Source: Bacteroidales bacterium UBA1219 (lineage in GTDB: Bacteria > Bacteroidota > Bacteroidia > Bacteroidales > P3). Taken from it: a stretch of 12,219 nt of DNA. A program made the position numbers and the translations under genes. Every line of letters starts with the position of its first letter. The stretch's first letter is position 1. The notes under the pieces were generated by a model that saw only the letters and a list, made by a program, of their open reading frames with translations, did not search any database and had not been told where the DNA came from. Positions 6,470-12,219 of the stretch are shown here, piece by piece. Location of the stretch: assembly GCA_002309295.1 (NCBI GenBank), contig DBXF01000074.1, positions 1-12,219 of the forward strand. Reading direction: 5' to 3'.

Positions 6470-7353
6470 AAGAAACGTACGAAATAGGAGACAACGAAGT
6501 CCGCGTTGTTGGCGGCGATGACGACAAAGGTCGCAAACCGCGTCTGCGCCGGATTATCAATATAATTGCAGTCTGCGTGGCTTTGGCCGCAATAGGAGTC
6601 ATTTTAGCAGTTGTACTTCTACAGGACAAAGATCCCGAAACACCCGGCAACGGCACAACCGATGTGCAGGGTACAGGCAATACCCCAACTGCCATAGATT
6701 CCATCTGGTTCTGCAACACCGACAACTCCCGAGCTTCCGAAATTGCCCTCTCCGACACCCTTATCGACTCCATAAACCTTCAAATACTCACCCCTTACAA
6801 CGTGTCGCCCGAACTGTATGTGGGACAGATAGACACTGCCGACAAAAGCATACTGTTCGCCTCGCAGGCAGCCGATTTGGCGAGGGACCGTGGCAAGATT
6901 GTGGGTGCTTTCGTATGTGCCGGCGAACCGCTTTCGTGGGGACTTTCTAAGAAAGGCTACTGTGCCATCTTCGGCGACAGCATCACGGTTGGCATGGCCG
7001 AGAACTCGCCGCTGTTCGAACAGGCCACTGATGTGGGCGGATATTTCTTCCGCCAGTATCCCGCAGTGAGCAACGGCAAAATGGTGGAGAACAAACCGCC
7101 AAACCGCTCTTTCCGCCGCGCCTTGTGCACGTTGGACGGCAAAATCTGCGTGATTTTCACCCCCGACCGTGTTCTGATGAACGATTTCAGCACCGCACTT
7201 GTGAAACTGGGCGTGAAGGACGGCATTTTCCTCGTAGGAAGCACCGCACACGGCTGGTACCGCAGCCCCGACAACGACAATGTGGTGCAGCTCGGATTCC
7301 CACGCGCCCCGAGAATGAAGAATGTCAATTACTTGATTTTCCGCCGACAGTAA
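6466..7353 (+). CDS. Membrane-anchored phosphodiester-glycosidase-like protein
   Basis: A 295-residue protein with a short charged cytoplasmic N-terminus (1-28), one membrane helix (about 29-52), a low-complexity Gly/Thr/Pro linker (about 56-76), and an extracytoplasmic domain to the end. The pattern GGYFFRQYPAVSNGKMVEN (191-209), RRALCTLDGKICVIF (217-231), then FSTALVKLGVKDGIFLVGS (241-259) resembles the phosphodiester glycosidase (NAGPA, formerly DUF2233) layout, in which a displayed region is followed by an R-A motif, a DGK turn and a final strand-loop binding site. That fold removes sugar phosphodiester caps; activity here is only inferred from the look. The start overlaps the LytTR stop codon, so the pair is one unit. 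A terminator follows 20 bp after the stop. It could instead be an unrelated sensor or inhibitor protein of the LytTR regulator. Confidence 0.6.
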   Translation: MKETYEIGDNEVRVVGGDDDKGRKPRLRRIINIIAVCVALAAIGVILAVVLLQDKDPETPGNGTTDVQGTGNTPTAIDSIWFCNTDNSRASEIALSDTLIDSINLQILTPYNVSPELYVGQIDTADKSILFASQAADLARDRGKIVGAFVCAGEPLSWGLSKKGYCAIFGDSITVGMAENSPLFEQATDVGGYFFRQYPAVSNGKMVENKPPNRSFRRALCTLDGKICVIFTPDRVLMNDFSTALVKLGVKDGIFLVGSTAHGWYRSPDNDNVVQLGFPRAPRMKNVNYLIFRRQ

Positions 7354-7373
7354 GTTTGGCAAAAAGATAAACG

Positions 7374-7402
7374 CAGCTCCCACCGAGGAGCTGTTTTTTT
7401 TT
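7374..7402 (+). terminator. Strong intrinsic terminator of the LytTR unit
   Basis: CAGCTCC (7374-7380) pairs perfectly with GGAGCTG (7387-7393) around a six-base loop and is followed at once by nine T. It closes the LytTR and phosphodiester-glycosidase-like genes and separates them from the next unit. Confidence 0.93.
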
Positions 7403-7475
7403 GCATCAAGCTGACAAAAAAGTATCTTTTCGGTTCTTTTTTGGGCAAAAGACAGCCTTTTATTACCCTTCTCAA

Positions 7476-7510
7476 TGTATGAAATTACTCCCGAAATGCA
7501 ATTTCATACA
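7476..7510. repeat. Perfect 11-bp inverted repeat
   Basis: TGTATGAAATT (7476-7486) and AATTTCATACA (7500-7510) are perfect inverted copies with a 13-base spacer. There is no T-tract, so it is an operator candidate rather than a terminator. The right arm is also the first copy of the direct repeat at 7501-7541. Confidence 0.8.
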
Positions 7511-7541
7511 ATAAACGGCATATTTCGTACAATGGACGGCA
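7501..7541. promoter_or_regulatory. Direct repeats 21 bp apart, possible LytTR operator
   Basis: The 20-base unit at 7501-7520 (ATTTCATACAATAAACGGCA) recurs at 7522-7541 with three changes, a period of 21 bp. With the inverted arm at 7476-7486 there are three copies of a TTTCRTACA-like box. LytTR regulators such as AgrA and ComE bind paired direct repeats at about this period. The repeats sit 30-70 bp upstream of the -7 element at 7571, where an activator would bind. The link to the neighbouring LytTR protein is inference. Confidence 0.5.
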
Positions 7542-7570
7542 ACAACGGTGTTTTGTGTCGGCAAATTGCG

Positions 7571-7578
7571 TAATTTTG
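7571..7578 (+). promoter_or_regulatory. Bacteroidota -7 promoter element for the lipoprotein unit
   Basis: TAATTTTG followed by C matches the TAnnTTTG consensus. A TTTG at 7552-7555 is the best -33 candidate but its 15-bp spacing is shorter than usual, consistent with an activator-dependent promoter. The start codon at 7600 would lie about 15-20 bases from the transcription start, which also argues against starting the protein at 7555. Confidence 0.6.
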
Positions 7579-7599
7579 CTTCATCAAAACATCAAAATT

Positions 7600-8592
7600 A
7601 TGGTTAGAAAAATAATAACAACATTGACATTGGCAGCCGCCGCCCTTGTGATGGCCTCCTGCGGCGGCAAGGTGGAGTATGCCGACACGGTGAACGGCGT
7701 GTACCACTGGAAAAGCTCTTTTTGGTTCAAAAAGGATGAGCAGGCTTTTATGTCCGAAAACAAAATCGGCAAAATGTATCTGCATTTCTTCGATGTGGAT
7801 AAGTATGACTACGAAGAGACTGACGAAAAATTCGGTCCAAAATCCACGTTGGATATCAACAACGACCTGCCCGACAGCGTGGAGATTGTGCCGACGATTT
7901 TTATAACACCTTCGGCCATAAAGAATTACAGAGAGTATTACAAATTCCTCGCCCGTCGCATCTACGCCATGTGCGACAGCTACGACATCACGCCCAAGGA
8001 GATACAGTTCGACTGCGACTGGACCACCTCGACCCGCGACAGTTTCTACTGCTTTTTGAAAACGATACGCGGCGAACTCGGCAACTATTTCCCAAAGATA
8101 CGACTTTCGTCGACCATACGCCTGCACCAGCTGAGCCAGACTCCGCCGCCCGTCGAAGAAGGAGTGCTGATGTGTTACAACACAGGCGATTTCAAGGATT
8201 TCGACACCAAAAACTCCATACTCGACATAAAGGACGTGAAACCTTATATGAAATACCTGAAAAGCTACGACCTGCCACTGTCGCTTGCCCTGCCAATCTA
8301 CGAATGGGATGTGGAATTCGATACCAACCGAAATTTCATAGAATTGGACAACTACTGCTATATTTCAGAAAATTATAGCAAAAAAATTGACAGCAACCTA
8401 TTTCTCTACCACTACGAATTTGGGCCTACCGTGTACGTCCGCCACGAACATGTTGCGGCTGCCACCTTATTGGAAGCCAAAGATATGGTACAAAAAGCCT
8501 ACGGCAAAAAAATGAACATCATTTTATATCATCTTGACGAAAGACACCTTAAAAAATACACAAAAAATGAAATCGAAGAAATATATCGTTAG
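7600..8592 (+). CDS. Lipoprotein with TIM-barrel glycosidase-like domain
   Basis: A 330-residue exported lipoprotein. The ATG at 7600 gives a clean signal peptide with basic MVRK start, hydrophobic core and lipobox VMASC, the acylated residue being Cys21; an upstream TTG at 7555 would spoil this and lies before the -7 element. The mature part looks like a glycoside hydrolase-type TIM barrel: strand-like VYHWKSSF (34-41), KMYLHFFDVD (58-67), EIVPTIFIT (95-103), the acidic strand end EIQFDCDWTTSTRDSFY (134-150), RLSSTIRLHQL (168-178), EGVLMCYNTGDF (187-198) and LPLSLALPIYEW (225-236). Asp138/Asp140 and Glu235/Asp237 could be active-site acids. It recalls DUF3142 or GH18-like proteins, but I cannot name a substrate. 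It overlaps the next gene by 26 bp, so the products probably work together. The 3' end (from about 8340) is AT-richer than the rest. Confidence 0.75.
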   Translation: MVRKIITTLTLAAAALVMASCGGKVEYADTVNGVYHWKSSFWFKKDEQAFMSENKIGKMYLHFFDVDKYDYEETDEKFGPKSTLDINNDLPDSVEIVPTIFITPSAIKNYREYYKFLARRIYAMCDSYDITPKEIQFDCDWTTSTRDSFYCFLKTIRGELGNYFPKIRLSSTIRLHQLSQTPPPVEEGVLMCYNTGDFKDFDTKNSILDIKDVKPYMKYLKSYDLPLSLALPIYEWDVEFDTNRNFIELDNYCYISENYSKKIDSNLFLYHYEFGPTVYVRHEHVAAATLLEAKDMVQKAYGKKMNIILYHLDERHLKKYTKNEIEEIYR

Positions 8593-10876
8593 CGTTATTG
8601 CACTGCTGTTGTCGTGCAAGGCAATGGCCTGCTATTTCGGAGGATACGCCGACCCCGTGAATCATTACCTCTTTTTCCTCGGCTATCCATCCACCTCTTG
8701 TTGCAGCAATTATTACCAAGAATGGAGAACAAAATACAACAAACTTCTCCACGACGAAAACGTAGCTTTCTGGCACAAATACACCGGCAAGAAAGTGTCA
8801 GCCGAAGAGGTGGAAAAAGCCATCTATTCGGGCGAAAAGCCTTCGGGCAAATACGCTTTCTACGAATATCTCATCAAACTGAACGACACCGTGGCCATCA
8901 ACTACTGGAACGTGGTGAACTGCGACTACAACAGCATTCTGCGATGGGAACGCTCGGTTTGGTACTACCCCACCAAGGAAGATGAGGAACAGCTGCACTC
9001 CGAAAAACTCCCGTACGAGATAGACATCAACAGCATCGCCCACTGCCCGAACCGTGATATCCGCAACCGCTACGCCCTGCAGCTAATGAGGATGGCTTTC
9101 TCGAAAGAGGACTACAAACTTGTAACCGAGGTATGGAACAAATACGGCAAAAAGATACCTGCCAGCGCTCTCCGCACACACTGCAAGAGCTACTACGCCG
9201 GGGCCATGCAGCACTTGGGACACAAAACCGAGGCCGCAATTGCTTTCGCCGAAATCGAATACTATAACTACTGGCTCCACTACGACGTAAACGTGGTTAA
9301 AACCGTTTACCAGCACCAGCCCAACTGCAAAAGTCTGGAATTCATCGTCCAACAAATAGTCAATCAGCATTTCGACGACTGCTACGGCTGGAACAAGAAA
9401 AGCCGCAACTATCAGAAACAGAAAAGCGACGCTTTCAACAGTCTTGCTGATTTCATCCTCACCGACGGCAAGTCGAAAAACCCCGCCCTTTGGAAATCGG
9501 CACAAGCCGCCTTTGCCTACACCAACGGCGACAGAGATTTGGCATTCAGACTCGTACAGCAGGCCGACTCGCTGAAAGGCACCAAAAACGTGAAAGAGAA
9601 CATACGCATGATGCGGCTGCTGTGCCTCGCCTCCGACACCACCAAAAACGACACCGTTTACGAGAACGACCTTCTTCCCGACCTACGTTGGCTTGTGGCA
9701 CAGATTCGCAAAGACCAGAAAACCAACAAAGAAGGGTTTTCCTACGACGCCGATTTCGAATATGAGGATGTTTCCAATTTCGCACAACATAGGGCAAAAA
9801 TTATGCGACGCACCGTGTTGCTGGAGATTGTGCAGCATTTCAATAAAAAAGGAATGTCCCAACGCAGCCTCGCTTACCTCGACATGTACAGCAACCTGAT
9901 CAATGTTGACGTCGATTACTGGGATAAGTCCGACTATGCAACGCCCTTCTTTGTGTTTGCCGACACCACCGATGTAAAAAACGTAAAACAACACGTGTCT
10001 TTCTTGAAATCGGGCGGCGAAAGCGACATGGACAAATTTCTCATCAGTAATAGCAGCAAGAACTACACCCTTTTGTGCGAACTGATAGGCACCAAATACA
10101 TGCGCAAGGAGATGTGGAACTCCGCCATCGCCTACCTGAGGCTGGTTCCCAACAAATTCCTCAAATCGCAGAACATAGAACCCTACCTCAGTTCCTCAAA
10201 CCCCTTTGGCGAGCAATGGATAACCTCCTCGAAACAAGGCAAATACTCCTTGGCGGAATCGCCTTGGAAAGAGTACCGCGACAACCCCACAAAACTGCAA
10301 TTCTGCAAAACCATGAAAAAACTCAAAGACATAAGCAGCAACGGCAAAGACGCCGCAACAAGAGCCGAGGCACGCTACGCATACACTGTGGGGCTGTATC
10401 AAGCCACTTTGGGAAAAAACTGGAGCTTAACCAGATATGCAAAAGGCTACGTCAACATATATTCCTTAGAAAATATGTATTATACACCAAGCAGAAGGAT
10501 AGTGCTGCATATCAACAAAATGCTGGACAATGCCCTGGCTGCAGCAGGAAAAAACGACACCATTATTATCGACAAATGCTATGCTATGAAATACTCAATT
10601 GTCGGTGATTTGGCAAAATACTACATGCCTGTGAAATACGATTGGGTAAATTATGAGAAATACAAGCGGCAGCTGGAAAAACGAAGCAACTTGGAGAGCC
10701 GTTTGGAGAGTAATATTTTTGAAATGTGGAGCAACCAACGTGATATTACTAATATATATGGATACTTGGACCAGACTTTCTGCGACTCGGAGGAAGACCA
10801 CAAGCCACAAAAGAAAGAAAAACAAAAACACACCATCTTTATGCCGGTAAACGGCCGGATATATTTCGAATGCTAA
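8567..10876 (+). CDS. Large exported helical-repeat (TPR-like) protein of unknown function
   Basis: A 769-residue protein with an N-terminal export signal: MKSKK, a hydrophobic core, then either a lipobox LLSC (Cys17) or a cleavage after AMA (before Cys22). I cannot decide between lipoprotein and soluble export. The start at 8567 is chosen because it gives this signal; a TTG at 8534 would add eleven polar residues. Just after the signal come several cysteines (22, 45, 46). From about residue 165 the sequence has TPR-like helix pairs, for example RNRYALQLMRMAFSKEDYKL (167-186) and a following block with the GxxxxAxxxFxE pattern near 217-230; more helical repeats rich in Trp, Tyr and Lys continue to about 740. 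The tail is lysine-rich and ends in Cys. It resembles a Bacteroidota family of large secreted repeat proteins of unknown role. Paired by overlap with the glycosidase-like lipoprotein. Confidence 0.75.
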   Translation: MKSKKYIVSVIALLLSCKAMACYFGGYADPVNHYLFFLGYPSTSCCSNYYQEWRTKYNKLLHDENVAFWHKYTGKKVSAEEVEKAIYSGEKPSGKYAFYEYLIKLNDTVAINYWNVVNCDYNSILRWERSVWYYPTKEDEEQLHSEKLPYEIDINSIAHCPNRDIRNRYALQLMRMAFSKEDYKLVTEVWNKYGKKIPASALRTHCKSYYAGAMQHLGHKTEAAIAFAEIEYYNYWLHYDVNVVKTVYQHQPNCKSLEFIVQQIVNQHFDDCYGWNKKSRNYQKQKSDAFNSLADFILTDGKSKNPALWKSAQAAFAYTNGDRDLAFRLVQQADSLKGTKNVKENIRMMRLLCLASDTTKNDTVYENDLLPDLRWLVAQIRKDQKTNKEGFSYDADFEYEDVSNFAQHRAKIMRRTVLLEIVQHFNKKGMSQRSLAYLDMYSNLINVDVDYWDKSDYATPFFVFADTTDVKNVKQHVSFLKSGGESDMDKFLISNSSKNYTLLCELIGTKYMRKEMWNSAIAYLRLVPNKFLKSQNIEPYLSSSNPFGEQWITSSKQGKYSLAESPWKEYRDNPTKLQFCKTMKKLKDISSNGKDAATRAEARYAYTVGLYQATLGKNWSLTRYAKGYVNIYSLENMYYTPSRRIVLHINKMLDNALAAAGKNDTIIIDKCYAMKYSIVGDLAKYYMPVKYDWVNYEKYKRQLEKRSNLESRLESNIFEMWSNQRDITNIYGYLDQTFCDSEEDHKPQKKEKQKHTIFMPVNGRIYFEC

Positions 10877-10893
10877 CCATGATTCTTTTACTG

Positions 10894-10925
10894 AAAAAGT
10901 CCCCGCTTTATTGTGGGGGCTTTTT
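10894..10925 (+). terminator. Intrinsic terminator of the lipoprotein unit
   Basis: AAAAAGTCCCCGC (10894-10906) pairs with GTGGGGGCTTTTT (10913-10925) over thirteen positions, two of them G-T, around a TTTATT loop, and ends in five T. It lies 17 bp after the stop codon. Confidence 0.9.
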
Positions 10926-10940
10926 GTGTAAAAATTACAC
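10926..10940. repeat. Palindrome GTGTAA-AAA-TTACAC
   Basis: Perfect 6-bp arms directly after the terminator. The TTACAC half reappears at about 11114-11119, inside the NUDIX gene leader. It may be a regulator site or a chance AT-rich palindrome. Confidence 0.35.
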
Positions 10941-11048
10941 CAAAAATTGACAAGAAACTGGAAAAATTTTCCAAAAAATCACCCCAAAAACACATTTTGT
11001 TGAAAAAAAATACATAATTTTACAATTGATTTTCAGCGTGTTATAAAA

Positions 11049-11069
11049 TTTGCGTAAAAATAACGCAAA
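11049..11069. promoter_or_regulatory. Inverted repeat TTTGCGT/ACGCAAA, possible operator
   Basis: TTTGCGT (11049-11055) and ACGCAAA (11063-11069) are perfect inverted copies with a 7-base spacer, placed just upstream of the -33 element. A third TTTGCGT at 11102-11108 overlaps the -7 element. A repressor such as the downstream NUDIX regulator could bind here, as NrtR-type proteins often control their own gene. Confidence 0.5.
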
Positions 11070-11073
11070 AATA

Positions 11074-11105
11074 TTTGGTGGAAATCAGAAAAAGTTGTAA
11101 TTTTG
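11074..11105 (+). promoter_or_regulatory. Bacteroidota promoter for the NUDIX regulator
   Basis: TTTG (11074-11077) and TAATTTTG (11098-11105) are separated by 20 bp, an almost ideal match to the Bacteroidota -33/-7 consensus. The transcription start would be near 11111, leaving a leader of about 30 A-rich bases before the ATG at 11141. Confidence 0.8.
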
Positions 11106-11140
11106 CGTTGAAATTACACAAATAAAAATTTAAACGAAAA

Positions 11141-11998
11141 ATGGAAGAACAGAAATTCACATATCAGTACCCGCATCCGGCCGTGGCAACGGACTGTGTG
11201 GTGTTCGGGTTCGACGGCAAGAAACTGAAGGTGCTCCTTATCCGTCGCGGCGTGGAGCCGTTCAAAGGTCTGTGGGCTTTCCCCGGAGGTTTTCTGCGGG
11301 TGGACGAGACCGCCGAACAGTGCGCCCTGCGCGAACTTGTGGAGGAGACCGGCCTTGAGCTATCGCAGATGAAACAGCTCGGCGTCTTTTCCGACATCGA
11401 CCGCGACCCGCGCGAACGTGTCATCTCCGTGGCTTTCTACGCCTTGGCCAAGAGCTCCGAAGTGCGTGGCGGCGACGACGCTGCCATTGCCCAATGGTTC
11501 GCCATCGACGACGTGCCGCACCTCGCCTTCGACCACGACTACATACTGCGTCAGGCCATGCGCAAAATCAAGGAGGACATACATTTCGAGCCGGTGGGCT
11601 TCGGCCTGCTCGACGAGGAATTCACCATCGCCGAACTGCAACGACTCTACGAGGCAATACTCGGGGTGCATTTCGACCGCCGCAATTTCCACAAGAAACT
11701 GCTGCAGACCGGAATCCTCGAAGAGGTCGAAGAGGATGACGACGTGGTGGCTGAGAAAAACGCACCCTCGTACTACGGTCATCACAACGAGATGAAGTCG
11801 ATGGAGATCAACGCTCTGTTCGGAGGAGTACCGAAACACTTAACAAATAAAATGTTATCGCTTGTAGGCAAAGAGCCAAGCGCATCCGAGCCGAGACCCG
11901 AAAAGGGCACTCCCGGACGCAAGGGCAAACTCTTCCGTTTCAAAAAGGACAAGTACGACAAACTGAAAGAAAACAACGAATTCCGTCTGGAATTTTAA
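11141..11998 (+). CDS. NUDIX hydrolase/winged-helix regulator, NrtR type
   Basis: A 285-residue protein with an N-terminal NUDIX domain (about 12-150) and a C-terminal winged helix, the layout of NrtR and related regulators that bind ADP-ribose-like or sugar-nucleotide ligands and repress transport and cofactor genes. The NUDIX box is complete: Gly50, Glu56, then Arg64-Glu65 and Glu68-Glu69, with Gly71 (GFLRVDE then REL.EE.G), so hydrolysis is possible; many NrtR regulators have lost it. The DNA-binding part shows a helix pair (FTIAELQRLYEAILG, HFDRRNFHKKLLQTGILEEV; 161-196) and a wing with basic residues near 259-285 (GRKGKLFRF). Between them lies an acidic and proline-rich insert of about 60 residues (197-258), longer than the usual family. 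Nucleotide ligand and targets are unknown. A VWA gene follows by 36 bp. Confidence 0.88.
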   Translation: MEEQKFTYQYPHPAVATDCVVFGFDGKKLKVLLIRRGVEPFKGLWAFPGGFLRVDETAEQCALRELVEETGLELSQMKQLGVFSDIDRDPRERVISVAFYALAKSSEVRGGDDAAIAQWFAIDDVPHLAFDHDYILRQAMRKIKEDIHFEPVGFGLLDEEFTIAELQRLYEAILGVHFDRRNFHKKLLQTGILEEVEEDDDVVAEKNAPSYYGHHNEMKSMEINALFGGVPKHLTNKMLSLVGKEPSASEPRPEKGTPGRKGKLFRFKKDKYDKLKENNEFRLEF

Positions 11999-12034
11999 AA
12001 AAACGAATCATTAACCATTTAAAAACTTAAAATC

Positions 12035-12219
12035 ATGACAGCACAAGACAACAAAAATCAGGGAATTTACAACGACAACGGCAAACAGAAAATCATAAAC
12101 TTGATAATTTTGGACAAAAGCGGCTCGATGAGCAGCATAGCAGGTGCCGCCATCATGGGTTTCAACAAAACCATCGAAGGCATACGCGAAGCTCAGGAAC
12201 GCTACAAGGACACACAGGA
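12035..12219 (+). CDS. VWA-domain protein, N-terminal part only (cut by window edge)
   Basis: The first 61 codons of an intracellular VWA-type protein; the rest lies beyond the window. Residues 20-32 read IINLIILDKSGSM: a hydrophobic strand leading into the MIDAS metal-binding motif D27-x-S29-x-S31. Next come SSIAGAAIMGFNKTIEG and a charged helix, as in small VWA proteins. No signal peptide is present, so it probably acts in the cytoplasm as a metal-dependent binding domain. It begins 36 bp after the NUDIX regulator with no terminator between them, so they are likely one operon. In Bacteroidota, VWA genes can lie beside NUDIX and ADP-ribosyl-hydrolase genes, but that is from memory and the genes that would show it are outside the window. 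Confidence 0.85.
   Translation, partial: MTAQDNKNQGIYNDNGKQKIINLIILDKSGSMSSIAGAAIMGFNKTIEGIREAQERYKDTQ

Noticed and set aside
7555..7599. Upstream TTG start for the lipoprotein gene
   Set aside because: It lies before the -7 promoter element and would bury the signal peptide; the ATG at 7600 starts a proper lipoprotein signal.
8534..8566. Upstream TTG start for the helical-repeat protein
   Set aside because: It would place polar residues before a typical export signal that begins at 8567.

Overview
The window looks like a chromosome segment from a member of the Bacteroidota, probably the order Bacteroidales. The gene families point that way: Na+-translocating NQR subunits, LtaS-like sulfatase-fold transferases, DUF4298, a stand-alone LytTR protein and a Bacteroidota-type NUDIX/winged-helix regulator. 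Three places match the Bacteroidota promoter -7 element (TAnnTTTG followed by C), and the starts have A-rich leaders without Shine-Dalgarno sequences. No rRNA, tRNA, CRISPR array, transposase or phage gene was seen. Assignments rest on reading motifs and on remembered families, not on database searches.

Layout. Bases 1-420 hold no convincing gene but contain a string of short perfect palindromes and a tandem repeat, then a -7 promoter element at 362-369. nqrD (421-1047) and nqrE (1054-1671) follow, without nqrC before them or nqrF after them inside the window. A 109-bp gap with a small repeat leads to two tandem paralogues of exactly 644 codons each (1781-3715 and 3744-5678), both LtaS/sulfatase-fold membrane enzymes. 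A small DUF4298 gene lies on the minus strand (5697-5975).

Diverging from it is a two-gene unit: a lone LytTR DNA-binding protein (6101-6469) overlapping by ATGA a membrane-anchored protein that resembles phosphodiester glycosidases (6466-7353). It ends in a strong intrinsic terminator (7374-7402). A second two-gene unit has its own promoter (-7 at 7571-7578) and terminator (10894-10925). It encodes a lipoprotein with a TIM-barrel glycosidase-like look (7600-8592) and a 769-residue exported helical-repeat protein (8567-10876). Its upstream region carries 21-bp-spaced direct repeats plus an inverted copy, a spacing typical of LytTR operators, so the LytTR protein next door may control it.

The last region has a near-ideal promoter (TTTG, 20 bp, TAATTTTG), a NUDIX/winged-helix regulator of the NrtR type with an intact NUDIX box and an unusual insertion in its DNA-binding domain (11141-11998), and the first 61 codons of a VWA-domain protein (12035 to the window edge).

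Most likely places for something undescribed: the LytTR unit with its putative operator and the glycosidase-like/helical-repeat pair, the palindrome string in front of the detached nqrDE pair, and the NUDIX regulator with a possible self-operator.
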